A DNA stretch of 64,000 nt from NCBI GenBank assembly GCA_009809945.1, contig WTPW01001150.1:65793-129792 (forward strand), read 5' to 3'. Under the pieces are notes generated by a model. That model was not told where the DNA came from, made no database searches, and saw only the letters and a list, made by a program, of their open reading frames with translations. Below, in pieces: positions 50,977 through 62,030 of this stretch. The DNA comes from Gigaspora margarita. Taxonomy: Eukaryota > Glomeromycota > Glomeromycetes > Diversisporales > Gigasporaceae. Both the position numbers and the translations under genes were made by a program. Position 1 is the first letter of the stretch. Each line of letters starts with the position of its first letter.

Positions 50977-51459
50977 AATAGAAATTTGGAAATTGGTAAG
51001 GAATGATGTTATCATTGGCCATTCTTATATGGGTATCACTTAATAATTAGTAGTGTGTACAATATATATTTTTTTGGATTTCATTATCGTTTATGTAATA
51101 AAGAAAACTCATTTAGAAAGTTTTTTTTTCGATGAGATTAATTTCTAAATCTTTTGTATTCAAAAAAAAATGCAAAGTTATAACGAGTGTGTAATAAAAT
51201 TGTATATTATACTATAAATAACTTTTAATAAAATAAAAAAATATATAATGTTTTCTAGTCACTTTTGTGCACGAATTAAATTGACAAAAAAGTTAATCGT
51301 TTATTCGGATTTAACGTTAACAAATATATTTGCTATAACTCAGTTCTAGCTTCCGGTTAATATTCTTATATTTAAGTCAAAGCTATATATTAATGTTAAT
51401 ATTAACGTTAATGTTTTAACAATAACATTACGTACAGTACAACAAGAATTAATATATTT
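50977..51459. other. 3' flank of the KDM5-like gene
   Basis: AT-rich, no further gene. A possible polyadenylation word (aataaa) lies at 51099-51104 (tgtaataaagaaaac). Repeated ttaatgttaatattaacgtt palindromes lie at 51390-51430. Confidence 0.4.
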
Positions 51460-51539
51460 GTAGCCATGGCTACTGTAACTGCATTTTACAAAAATTGTTG
51501 ACTCAAAATTTTACTAGGATAATCCCTGTTGTGTTAATA

Positions 51540-52407
51540 TGGTCTGGTACAAAAAGTTTGATACCTTTTTAAATTATTAATAATATTAAAAATTTTTTTA
51601 CAAGTTAATAATTATCTTTTAAACTATCTTTTTTTTATTGATTATATTACTTTATAACACTTGTATATAAAAATAGATAAGAGCTAATTTTTTAGTAAAA
51701 AAAAATTTAATTAATATCTTAATGAATTTAAACGTTTCAAGCTTCTACTACACAAGTAACTAGCTATATCAATAAAACTATGTTTAAAATTTCATAAAAA
51801 AATACGTCAGGGTGAAACCCATGCTGGATTCTAGTAAACCCCGCTTTGATCGTAGGGTTTGGGTGAAATCCGCGTTAGCATAGTGTGTTTTATATGTTAA
51901 CAGTTAACGCGAATTTCCAAAATTCAGCGCGGGTTTCACCCTGTTGTAAAATAATTACTAGATAAAAAGTTTTAAATATCAAATTTGATGTATTTGTGTT
52001 AAAAATCATTACTATATATATATATACAATCTATTAATAAAACTTAATTTAAATGTTGCTATTAGTAAAATTTTTATATTTTATATAAAACAAATAATTA
52101 AATATAAAATTATCTTTTTAATCAGCTAAGAAACAAATTAAATTAAAAAAAAATAAATTTAAAAATAAATAAAAATTTTATTAATAGCTTATGATAAAAT
52201 TTTTTATTTTTGAATATGCTAAAATTTACTTAAAAATTTGCTACTAACAAAATTTTTTATTTTTCATATAAAAGAATTAAATAAATTATATTAAAGTCTT
52301 TCCTGTCTTTTAAAAAATTATTTTAAATTAAAAAAATTTAATTTTTATTAATGAAAAAATTTATTATTAACACTTATTAGAGGTATCAATCTTTTTGTAC
52401 CAGACTA
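51540..52407. mobile_element. TA-flanked foldback element, 868 bp
   Basis: The termini tggtctggtacaaaaagttt and, as complement, tagtctggtacaaaaagatt abut TA (51538-51539 and 52408-52409). It has the same terminus type as 3128-3960. The uninterrupted relative of its target is at about 36705. It is non-coding and carries a nested MITE at 51808-51943. Confidence 0.75.
51808..51943. mobile_element. GC-richer MITE with cagggtgaaaccc ends, 136 bp
   Basis: 13-bp perfect inverted ends (cagggtgaaaccc and gggtttcaccctg). Subterminal words such as atccgcgttagc and gttaacgcg are also inverted. It is clearly more GC-rich than its host element. No clean target duplication was found. Confidence 0.7.
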
Positions 52408-52540
52408 TAACAAAAAATACTCCTTGCAATTTTTTTGACTCTAACCCTAACTAACTATATTACACCTGGGCTTAGCTATAATGCTACTAGTTACAAAAAA
52501 TTCATTGTAACCACATGTCTACAAAAATATTAATCCTTTA

Positions 52541-52827
52541 CAATGCATATTATTAAACTATAAACTTTTGCAATTAAAACAAAAATATATATATATTTAC
52601 TACTTATTTATCCTCATTAATATTATGTTAAAATTTTGTGCCATTATTTTAAATTCTGTGATATTTTGCAATAATCAAAGTTTTGCAATTAGCACATTTT
52701 CTGTAATCATAGTTCTCTGGTTCAGAGATTTTTTTTGTTAAATAAGTTTTTAATTGGTTATCTATTATGTAATTGTGCACTAATCCCTTTATTTACTTGT
52801 TTTTTTTTTTGTTTTTTCTATTTCTTA
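52541..52827. other. AT-rich spacer
   Basis: Nothing recognised apart from A/T tracts and short tttgcaat words. Confidence 0.5.
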
Positions 52828-53039
52828 AACTGTATTTCAGGCAAATTTGTCTGGAAAATTAAAAGTATTTATAATTTTTTAAATAAAACAAAATTTTATT
52901 AAGATATAGAGTATGCTTTCTTTATAAAATACTTTTTTTAAAATATGTTTTATAAACTTTCTTAAGAAAATTTTTAAAATTATTAGAAAACTTATATACA
53001 ATAAAACTTTAAAGTTTTTATTTAAAAATTTTTACTATA

Positions 53040-53220
53040 GTTGTTCCTCGTTAATATCAACCCTAGTAATATCAACCTAAGCCACAAAATGGATTTTTAT
53101 GAATTGTTATATATTTAAAATTCCCTTATATATATTAACTTTAATATAATTTTCTTGTTAATTTCACTATTAATATAAATTTAAACATATTCAAATGGGT
53201 TAATATAAATGAGAGTAGAC
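53040..53220. mobile_element. TA-target MITE, 181 bp (Tc1/mariner type)
   Basis: The ends gttgttcctcgttaatatca and, as complement, gtctactctcatttatatta are imperfect inverted repeats, each converging on aaccc and bounded by TA. Absent from copy 1 near 2687. Confidence 0.6.
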
Positions 53221-53357
53221 TATATAAATTTTATATGTTCTTGTCTATAAAAAAATTTTTACTTTTAATACAAGTCTTAATTTTTACAAGTAAATCACAA
53301 AAGTTACACTAATAAAAGTTATAATTCTTTTTATAAACTACAATATATATTAAAAAC

Positions 53358-53643
53358 TAGGATTCCGCAATTTGATTTGATCTTCAAATATTTGAATCAA
53401 ATATTTGATCAAATTCAAATTCAAATTTGATTATATTTGATTTGATCAAATTCAAATCTGGTCAAATTTGATTTGATTTGACAAATATTTGATTTGATTT
53501 GAAAATTACTATTAAAAATTTAAATTCAAATCAAATTCAAATCCAAATATTTGAATCAAATCAAATTCAAATCAGGATCAATTTGATTTGATCAAATTCA
53601 AATTGACCCAATATTTGATTTGATTTGAAATTGAGGAACCCTA
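53358..53643. mobile_element. hAT-like MITE, 286 bp, built of atttgatttgaatt repeats
   Basis: The ends taggattcc and, as complement, tagggttcc are flanked by a perfect ttaaaaac duplication (53350-53357 and 53644-53651). Copy 1 of the host repeat has the single ttaaaaac (near 2830). The body is a dense array of caaatcaaattcaaat-type words in both orientations. Confidence 0.85.
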
Positions 53644-53751
53644 TTAAAAACAAAGGGCTAAAGCTAATATTTATAGAGTTTGCCAAGAAACAGTAATAAT
53701 TTTTTGGTTAAAAATTTTTTTAAAAAATTGTCTATTTTTAGCTTATAAGCA

Positions 53752-55338
53752 ATATTAGCAAAATAAATATACAAAATCTTTCGAAAGATCTTGTGAATAT
53801 GCGAAATCTTTCAAAAGATCTTGCATATCGCAATATATTTCAAAATATTTTAAAATATATTTCAAAATATTTCAGGTTTCGAAATATTTCAAAAATGTTT
53901 TCGAAATATTTCAAAAGTGGATTTGAAATATTTTTCAAAATATTTTGTAATCAAAATATTTCAAAATATTTTAGAATTGGCTGGATCGGCTGGATCAGAA
54001 TATGTAATCTGGGTCATGCCAAGGACGCATTGAACTATATTTTCAAAATAGTTCAAAATTTTGTATTAATTATCAAAATTAATCTACTGTATTACAAGAT
54101 TAGATTAGATCTTTTGTTTATAAATTAGATTTTCTATACAGTTTTATATTGTTTTTTTTCCTTTCACTTTGTTTACATTGTTTTTTTAGTTTCGTTCTGT
54201 TTTTTTTTTTGTTTCGTTTCATTTTTTTTATTTATTTATTTTTTAATTTTTTCATACTTTACAAGAATTTTAACCCTTTGCAAGAAACCTACAACTTTTT
54301 GACACTTTGCAAAAATACCAATAAGACTTTGCAAGCCAACTTAGACTTTCGACATGCTACAAGACATACAACTAATTTCTTTTTAGCAATTTCAAAATTT
54401 CTAAGAACACTTCTTTGCAAGTTTTTGCAAGTTTTTGCAAGGTTTTACAAGTTTTCACATGGTTTTGCTTCGTTTATTTTTTGTTTTTGTTTTTTGTTTT
54501 TTATTTTTTAAATTATTTTTATTGATTTATTTTATTTCAGCACTTTGTAAGAACAAACCTTTACTTCTTGCCATTGTGCAAGAAAATACAACTCAAACTT
54601 TTTCAACACTTTGCAAACAAATACATACTTTTCTGACACATTGCAAGAACATTAATCTAGCACTTTACAAAAACAACTTGATTTCAGCAATTTCTGAACG
54701 TGAACTCTTACTTTGTTTTTTTTTTACATATTTTTTTTATTTTATTTATTCCTGACTTCTTCGGAACTTTGAAGAATGCAATCTGACTTTCTGGTACTTT
54801 AAAAAAATACCAACTTTAACTTCTCTGACACTTTGCAAAAATGCTAGATTTTTTTGACAAGTTGCAAAAACACCAACTTTTATTTGAGAAATTTTTTTTT
54901 TATTTTTCACTTCTCTACTATTTTTAAAAAGTATTTAGAAAAAAAGAGCAAAACGAAGGTAACAAAAGAAATAGCAAAGCTAATACAATAGTTAAACTAA
55001 GAAATGAAGATAATAGCTAATTGTGAAGGGTACAAAAATAAGTATATAGGCGCTAGTTTTTATTTTTTTTTTCTACAATAGTAATAGAATTAGTGTGAAG
55101 AATTGCAAAAGTAGTTAAAATAATATGTAATAATGTAAAAATAATATGTAATAATGTAAAAATAATATGTAATAATGTAAAAATAATATGTAATAATGTA
55201 AAAATAATATGTAATAATGCAAAAATAATATGTAATAATGTAAAAATAATATGTAATAATGTAAAAATAATATGTAATAACAGATAATATAAAAATAATA
55301 TTGTAAAGAATATATAATAATTAAAATATAATATATAA
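53752..55338 (+). mobile_element. Family E element, copy E4 (right end missing)
   Basis: The left end tattagcaaaataaatatac is the exact complement of E1's right end. It is followed by tttcgaaaga and gaaatatttc arrays, the core (ggctggatcagaatatgtaa, about 53990, then acaagattagattagatc, about 54093), oligo-T, ctttgcaagaa words and the aataatagctaattg block (about 55010). It ends in a 21-bp minisatellite. Frames of 106-120 codons at 54149-54755 are phenylalanine-rich reads of oligo-T and are not genes. Confidence 0.65.
55120..55290. repeat. Minisatellite, 21-bp unit
   Basis: Eight near-identical copies of aataatatgtaataatgtaaa (21 bases with variations such as tgc for tgt). Confidence 0.85.
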
Positions 55339-55388
55339 TAAGGGTTTTATTTTATGGAGACATGTCACCATGCCGACCCCGTGATTAG

Positions 55389-55459
55389 CCAATCGAATTT
55401 GATCACGTGCATCACGTGCTTGTGTTGAGCACGTGATGCACGTGATCAAATTCGATTGG
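55389..55459. repeat. Perfect 32-bp palindrome with 7-base loop and four CACGTG sites
   Basis: The left arm 55389-55420 and right arm 55428-55459 are exact complements around tgtgttg. Each arm holds two CACGTG (E-box) words. It could extrude as a cruciform or act as a rho-independent-like hairpin in RNA, but no role is shown. The upstream sequence (catgtcaccatgccgacccc) is also GC-richer than its surroundings. Confidence 0.9.
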
Positions 55460-55574
55460 TGTTTACTTACACTTTTAAAATTATTAAAAAAAATTAATAA
55501 AAAAAATTAATAAAATTTATTAAAAAAAAGTGTTAAAACCGGGTTTAATATATAAAAATAAACCCAGCTCCAAG

Positions 55575-57050
55575 TAGTGTTCTGACCCAGGTAAGTCTCA
55601 CCTGGGTCACCTGCGGGTGGGTGGGTAACCCAGGTTCAGAGCCCCTAAAAAATTTCGATATCATTTTGGAAAAATTGTTTTGGTAACGACCAAATATTGT
55701 TTTTTATTGCGATATCAAATTTAGTATTATTTTTGCTGATCAAAACATAACTATTGCATATCGTATTGCAGTATTGATCGATAATTCATTACATATTAGA
55801 GATGAAATTCTAAAAGTAATTCTCAGAGTTGTCATTTAATTTATATCATAGCTATTAATTTAAATCACACGCACTCAGAAGACTTACTTCTAATAAATTA
55901 ATATGCAAGATACAAAAATGATCTTTATTATTAGTTTTAAACTTAATACTTATGCTTAGCTTTTTGAATATCTTTAACTATTATTTTATAAATTTTCTGA
56001 ATTTTTACTTAATATTCATTTTTTTCAAAATCATATTATCTATTATGCAATTAAATTCGAATGCACTTGTTCCTGCACATGAAGTTACACACAAATATGC
56101 AAACGTAATTGGTGAACATAAATAGTTAACCAATTAAATTTGTGGATTTTTATCATGTAAACTCACATGCATGAAAAGGATAAAATTGTTTTATAATGCG
56201 ATATCCAGTAAAAATTACGATTTATTGTTTTCTAATCTTTTCAAAATTTTCTAGGGGCCCTGCTCGGGTTGAATTATGGCCACCCGAGTGGTCAACTCGC
56301 GAGTGACCCACGGGTCACCCGTGGGTCAACCCGTGGGTCACCCATGGATCAACCTGCAAGTCACCCACATAGGTGACCTATATGAATACCAGGAACATAG
56401 TACGAAGTACGAAGTGTATGGTTAACAGGCAAACTTTTGTTTACAAAATCTTGAATCTTATTGGATAGCGTATTCAAATTGATCATTTTATATGCATTAA
56501 CATCACATGTATAATGGGTACTTTAATGTCATATGAATAACTTTGTGGCTGTGCGCATTTTCTAAATTCTGGCACAAGTCATCTATACCTGTTATGCCTT
56601 GCTACTTATACAATAGTCATACATACTAAGCAGATCTAATGTTAAATTAGAAATACTTTGATTAATTAATAATGATTTGCTTAAATTTGTTAAAATATTA
56701 TTAAGCTTATCAATTTTATCTATCAATATTCTAGTATTCACTTGGGTCACCCGAATAACCTATAGCAGAATTTTTCTATTACCTAGTGTTCACCTGGGTC
56801 ATCTGGGTTGAGATTTTTGTGACAGGTCAGAACACTATACCTAGTGTTCACCTGGGTCACCTGGGTGACTCACCCGCGAGTGACCCGTAGCAGAATTTTT
56901 CTATTACCTAGAGTTCACCTGGATCACCCGGGTGACCCCGCAGGTGACCCATAGCAGAATTTTTCTATTACCTAGTATTCACCTGGGTCACCTGGGTGAC
57001 CCACCTGCAGGTGACGTGGGTTGGGATTGTCGTAACAGGTCAGAACACTA
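55575..57050. mobile_element. hAT-like element with gggtgaccc arrays, 1.48 kb
   Basis: The ends tagtgttctgacc and ggtcagaacacta are perfect inverted repeats. The flanks are gctccaag (55567-55574) and gttccaag (57051-57058), an 8-bp duplication with one change. The right third carries about four tandem units of roughly 85 bp with attacctagtgttcacctgg and ggtgacccacc. A palindromic cacgggtcacccgtgggtca tract lies at about 56310. An AT-rich nested piece at about 55646-56254 has gcccctaaaaaattt-type inverted ends. No transposase frame was found. Confidence 0.7.
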
Positions 57051-57130
57051 GTTCCAAGCTATAATTTATTAATTTATTTTTTTAAAATTTTTTTTTTAAT
57101 TTATTTTTATTAATTATTGTTATTTTTTTT

Positions 57131-57993
57131 TTTAGAACTAAAAAAACAAAACGGGGCAACAAGAAAACAGAACGAAAATGGTGGACAAAAACAAGAAGAA
57201 AACGGAATGGGAATGGCAAGAAAAATGGAACAAAAATGAGAATAAGAATAAACTAAAGATTTGACCAAGAACAAAGAAAGAATCCATCAAGAAATGACTG
57301 GAAAACCCTACTAAAAAATGATGAATTTACTGAAAGAACCCACAAAAAACTGATGAAGTTACCGAAGGAACCTGAAAACGACAAAGAACTTATAGGAACC
57401 CTACTAAAAACTGATGAAAACTCACCAAAAAATGACAAAGAACCTTAAAAAATGACGAACCTATTGAATTAACCACTGAAGAACAACTAGAAGTATCTAC
57501 AAAAAAAACAATCTACTGAATTACTGAAACCTACCGATCTAAATATGACTTCACGCTCCTANTTTAGAACTAAAAAAACAAAACAAAAAAAAAAGAAAAC
57601 AGAACGAAAATGGTGGACAAAAACAAAAAAAAAACGGAATGGGAATGGCAAGAAAAATGGAACAAAAAAAAAAAAAAGAATAAACTAAAGATTTGACCAA
57701 GAACAAAGAAAAAAAAAATCAAGAAATGACTGGAAAACCCTACTAAAAAATGAAAAAAAAACTGAAAGAACCCACAAAAAACTGATGAAGTTACAAAAAA
57801 AACCTGAAAACGACAAAGAACTTATAGGAACCCTACAAAAAAAAGATGAAAACTCACCAAAAAATGACAAAGAACCTTAAAAAATGACGAACCTATTGAA
57901 TTAACCACTGAAGAACAACTAGAAGTATCTACAAAAAAAACAATCTACTGAATTACTGAAACCTACCGATCTAAATATGACTTCACGCTCCTA
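57131..57993. other. 431-bp direct duplication joined by a single N: probable unmerged contig overlap
   Basis: 57131-57561 and 57563-57993 are the same sequence at an offset of exactly 432, without indels, meeting at one N (57562). Differences are confined to evenly spaced 8-base windows that read all A in the second copy. The underlying sequence is degenerate agaacccacaaaaaactgat-type repeats. The minus-strand 61-codon frames in each copy are reads of these repeats and not genes. Confidence 0.85.
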
Positions 57994-58440
57994 CTGCAGT
58001 TCCAACGATGACTCCAAAGAAACCAGAAAAAAACAACCTACCGAATCACCGAAATACACCATGACTTCATATTCCTACTTCAACGACCACTGAAATCCAC
58101 TGCGACTTCATGCTTCTACTATGGCTCCAATGACTACTAAAATCTACTGTAACTTCACACTCTTACTATGATTCCAACGATGACTCTAGCGACAGCTCCT
58201 ACAATGGCTCCAGCAAAAAAAAAAAAAAAAATTAAACGTTAATAATAAATAAAAAAAAAAAAAAAAAACAAAAATAAAAAAAAAAATTAAAAATAAAAAA
58301 AAAATTATTTATATGATCAGCAATCTGTAAAATGATTGGCTGATCATATTAGAGTCACCATGGCAACATGTTGCCAATGACATTTTTTTATATAATAAAA
58401 TATTAATTAAAAATATATATTTAATTTAAAAATGTAATAA
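57994..58440. repeat. Degenerate ccaacgatgact trinucleotide-like array and A-rich tract
   Basis: Diverged copies of actccaacgatgact and cactgaaatccactgtgact run to about 58215, followed by A-rich low-complexity sequence. From 58310 a short tgatcag palindrome pair and ATA-rich sequence lead into a family E fragment. Confidence 0.5.
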
Positions 58441-58790
58441 ATAAAAAAAATTGTGAAAATTTTAAAAAAAAAAAAAATTTTGCGAAATATTGTGAAAAAT
58501 TGCAAAAGAAAAAAAATTATATGACAATATGTGAAATAGTATCTTCTGCGCTTCTGAAGTAGGATATTTAATTAGGTAATTGCTTTTTTTTTTGCCCTAT
58601 TTCACAATATTTCGAAACTTGTTTTGCAATATTTCAAAATTTATTTCGAAATCTTTCGAAAGATATACATACTGAAAAAAAAAAAAAGATTTCGATTCTT
58701 TCAAAAAATTTAGCATCAAAAAAAAATCTTTCGAAAGATTTTAGTATGCAATTTTTTTTGAAAGATTTCAGTACTATCCCTTAGTTTGTA
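58441..58790 (+). mobile_element. Family E fragment (right-end region)
   Basis: Contains the right-end signature: atgtgaaatagtatctt, gccctatttcacaatatttc, tttcgaaatctttcgaaaga and several tttcgaaagatt words. It corresponds to 10165-10300 plus 11795-11900 of E1. Periodic A runs damage it. Confidence 0.5.
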
Positions 58791-59202
58791 AAAGTTTGCA
58801 GGAAAAAAAACCTGCATAATTACTATTGTTGACCTATGAAAATAAAAAAAAACGGGCATAACTCTCGATCCGATAATTAGAATTCGAAAAAAAAACTACC
58901 ATTCGACTCAGCTCGACGAGACGGTTCGAAAAAAAAATAGATCATCCCTGTACAACCACTGGTTGCCAAGAAAAAAAACAATGAATAATCAAGTATAGGA
59001 TCTACAATTTGAAAAAAAAANNGATCTACTGCGCGCCAAAGTGCATATATGGCAAAAAAAAAACATGTCATATTTATAGCATATATACTCTATATTAAAA
59101 AAAAAACACATATATCATTTATTTCATATATTACATTTAAAAAAAATATACTATATATTTTATTAGTAGTAGATATAGCAAAAAAAAAACATGTAATAGA
59201 CA

Positions 59203-61085
59203 TCACGAAAATAAATATACGAAAAAAAAAGAAAGAAATTGCATGGCGAAATCTTTTGAAAGAAAAAAAAAAGACGCTAAATCTTTCGAAAGAATCGCAA
59301 TCTTTCAAAAAAAATTCTTTCGAAAGATTTCGAAATATATTGCGAAATAAAAAAAAATAATTGCGAAATATTTCGAAATATATTGCGAAAAAAAAAAAAT
59401 AAAAAAATGCAACTCCTACCTAATTACTCCCCAAAAAAAACACAGGAGGTAATATTTCACATATCATCAGATTAAAAAAAAATATTTCACAATATTTCAC
59501 ATGTTATCAGATTATTAAAAAAAATTTCGCAATATTTCACAATATTTTAAAATTTTTTAAAAAAATAAATAAACGATATACATATTCACATAATCAAATT
59601 TTTTGATTGTTTTCGCACGATTTCGCAAGGTTTCGCAATTTAATATAAAATTTTATATTTATTTATTATTATTAATATATTATATTTTAAATTAAATATA
59701 TATTTTTATTTAATATTATATATTTTATTACCGGTATACATTCTTTACAAAAAANNNNNNNNNNNNNNNNNNNNNNNNNNNNNNNNNNNNNNNNNNNNNN
59801 NNNNNNNNNNNNNNNNNNNNNNNNNNNNNNNNNNNNNNNNNNNNNNNNNNNNNNNNNNNNNNNNNNNNNNNNNNNNNNNNNNNNNNNNNNNNNNNNNNNN
59901 NNNNNNNNNNNNNNNNNNNNNNNNNNNNNNNNNNNNNNNNNNNNNNNNNNNNNNNNNNNNNNNNNNNNNNNNNNNNNNNNNNNNNNNNNNNNNNNNNNNN
60001 NNNNNNNNNNNNNNNNNNNNNNNNNNNNNNNNNNNNNNNNNNNNNNNNNNNNNNNNNNNNNNNNNNNNNNNNNNNNNNNNNNNNNNNNNNNNNNNNNNNN
60101 NNNNNNNNNNNNNNNNNNNNNNNNNNNNNNNNNNNNNNNNNNNNNNNNNNNNNNNNNNNNNNNNNNNNNNNNNNNNNNNNNNNNNNNNNNNNNNNNNNNN
60201 NNNNNNNNNNNNNNNNNNNNNNNNNNNNNNNNNNNNNNNNNNNNNNNNNNNNNNNNNNNNNNNNNNNNNNNNNNNNNNNNNNNNNNNNNNNNNNNNNNNN
60301 NNNNNNNNNNNNNNNNNNNNNNNNNNNNNNNNNNNNNNNNNNNNNNNNNNNNNNNNNNNNNNNNNNNNNNNNNNNNNNNNNNNNNNNNNNNNNNNNNNNN
60401 NNNNNNNNNNNNNNNNNNNNNNNNNNNNNNNNNNNNNNNNNNNNNNNNNNNNNNNNNNNNNNNNNNNNNNNNNNNNNNNNNNNNNNNNNNNNNNNNNNNN
60501 NNNNNNNNNNNNNNNNNNNNNNNNNNNNNNNNNNNNNNNNNNNNNNNNNNNNNNNNNNNNNNNNNNNNNNNNNNNNNNNNNNNNNNNNNNNNNNNNNNNN
60601 NNNAAAGCGAAAACCAAAAAAAAATAAAGCGAAACCCCAAAAAAAAACAAAACGAAAGTAAAAAAACAAAGGAAACAAAAAGAACAATGTAGAAGATCTA
60701 ATTTATAAACAAAGATCTAATCTGATCATGTAATACAAAATTTGTAGATTAATTTCGATACATATCGATGTATTTCGAAAACATAGTCAAATGCGCCCTT
60801 GGTATGACCCAGGTTACAGATTGACTGATCCAGCTTGGTTTTCCAGGTCTAAAATATTTTGAATTATTTCGAATTATTTCGAACTAAAATATTTCAAAAA
60901 ATATTTCGAATCCACTTTCGAAATATTTTGAAAACATTTTCAAAATATTTCGAAACCTGAAATATTTTGAAATATATTGCGCAATATTTCGAAATATATT
61001 GCGATATGCAAGATCTTTCGAAAGATTTTGCATGTGTGCAAGATCTTTCGAAAGATTTCGTAATATAAATTCGCTGATGGATATA
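59203..61085 (-). mobile_element. Family E element, copy E5 (contains an 849-base gap)
   Basis: The right end, read on the minus strand, lies at about 59203 (aaaataaatatacg in plus orientation). The left end lies near 61085 (tatccatcagcgaattta on the minus strand). Near the left end the tttcgaaagatc and gaaatatttc arrays match E4 over about 240 bp. The core is at 60680-60840 (agatctaatctgatcat, then gactgatccagc). The inner sequence is lost in N. Confidence 0.65.
59755..60603. other. Assembly gap, 849 N
   Basis: Run of N inside family E copy E5. Long frames crossing it are meaningless. Confidence 0.99.
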
Positions 61086-61114
61086 GCCCATTACATTTGT
61101 GAAAAACAAAAATG

Positions 61115-61122
61115 TATAAAAG
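61115..61122 (+). promoter_or_regulatory. Possible TATA box of the retroelement
   Basis: tataaaag, followed 50 bp later by an AATAAA word (61170-61175). That order is seen in LTRs of Ty3/Gypsy elements (U3 promoter then poly-A signal). Exact LTR limits cannot be set without the second LTR. Confidence 0.4.
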
Positions 61123-61749
61123 CAGCCGATGTGGACCCCAAGTTCAACATCGAGTCTTCATACTCTTTCAATAAATAAAACATTTATTTACTACACAAAT
61201 TAAACAGTTACTAGTATCTTCATATACTTTTAATTGTAGCCTCTTTCGTAATTGCAAATTGCCAAAAATCTTCTTTGTTAAGTTTTATTAAAAAATGCCT
61301 TTCAACTTAGTTAAATCACAGTAACAAGTAAGGTTACACAAAGTAATCACTATCTAAGGTCGCTCTAGTTACCTACTATCTTTAAAGAAGTAGATATAGG
61401 ATAAAAAAATGGTGGTGACTGTGAGATACTTTCTCCACCCTTGCATTGTATTTTGAAAACCCAAAAATCAGATTTTGGTCTTTATAGAACGTTTTCCACT
61501 AAGTAAAGTCGATCAATATTGCTCCGTTTGAGCTAAAATTTGGAATGCATACTCTTTAAAAGATTCCGCAACTTTTCTACTAAGCTTATCTTAGTAAGAA
61601 AATCTAACCGGGATTCGAAAATCGTGTTGACGGCATTTTTTTACAGACGATCTGCAAGAAAGAAACTCTTGGTCACGTGACTTCCATCGAGAAATAAACC
61701 TTAAGAACTGACTATTGGAACTTAACAACCCAACCCAAAGTAATACTGA
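61123..61749 (+). other. Putative LTR remainder and untranslated leader of the retroelement
   Basis: No long frame and no certain primer-binding site were seen. The left side abuts family E copy E5, so part of the LTR may be missing. The 84-codon minus-strand frame at 61591-61845 is not supported. Confidence 0.35.
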
Positions 61750-61968
61750 ATGCCTAGGAAAGGTATTGCCACTGCAAAAACACTGGAACATATTGAAAAT
61801 ACTCTTGTCTAGAAGGCTCCCTTCTACAAGAAATATTTGGAACAAGAATTAGAGAAACTAGTTGAATCCTCTGAACAACCAGATGGAACCATTGTCTTTT
61901 CTTTACAAACCTTGAGATTAGCAGACTTATACTGCACCCAATTAAACCAAACCAAAGCCTTTGACTGA
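61750..61968 (+). pseudogene. Small retroelement ORF with an in-frame TAG
   Basis: From the ATG at 61750 (MPRKGIATAKTLEH) an otherwise open frame runs to the TGA at 61966-61968 and is broken once by TAG at 61810-61812. The second half (KKYLEQELEKLVESSEQ, LQTLRLADLYCTQLN) has normal codon usage and looks protein-like. It lies upstream of the gag region on the same strand. Its function is unknown. It may be the N-terminal part of the element's polyprotein or a separate small protein. Confidence 0.45.
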
Positions 61969-62030
61969 TAAAATTTTATTTTCTTTTCTTATTTTATTTA
62001 TCTTTATTATTATCATTATTTTATTATTTT

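Larger units (their letters stand above)
51460..52540. repeat. Dispersed repeat copy interrupted by a foldback element
   Basis: 51460-51538 and 52410-52540 together match 36627-36850. They share tttgtagccatgg, caaaattttactagg and ctaactaactatattacacc. The interruption is the element at 51540-52407. Confidence 0.7.
52828..53751. mobile_element. Dispersed element, copy 2, with two insertions
   Basis: Matches 2464-2936 in order, including caggcaaatttgtctgg, the aaacttataaaaagt blocks and the gcttataagcaa end. It is interrupted at 53040-53220 and 53358-53643, and cut on the right by family E copy E4. Confidence 0.7.
57585..59524. other. Periodic A8 overwrite, period exactly 42 bases (sequencing or assembly artefact)
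   Basis: Eight-base A runs occupy 57585+42k. For k=0 to 6 the clean copy 432 bases upstream shows what was overwritten. For k=29 to 46 (58803 to 59524) all eighteen windows are A. Several intermediate windows also fit (k=15, 16, 21, 22, 26, 27) and others do not. Any reading frame or motif here is unreliable. Confidence 0.9.

Noticed and set aside
54149..54755. Two overlapping frames of 106-120 codons in E4
   Set aside because: Same oligo-T and ctttgcaagaa repeat composition as E1. The frames are not conserved between copies.
58803..59524. Regularly spaced identical words (A8 every 42 bases) resembling a repeat-spacer array or CRISPR
   Set aside because: The spacing is exact, the words are homopolymer, and the parallel clean copy at 57131-57561 shows they replace real bases. 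This is a data artefact.
59687..60687. Open frames of 301-319 codons on the minus strand
   Set aside because: They run through 849 N with only low-complexity flanks.
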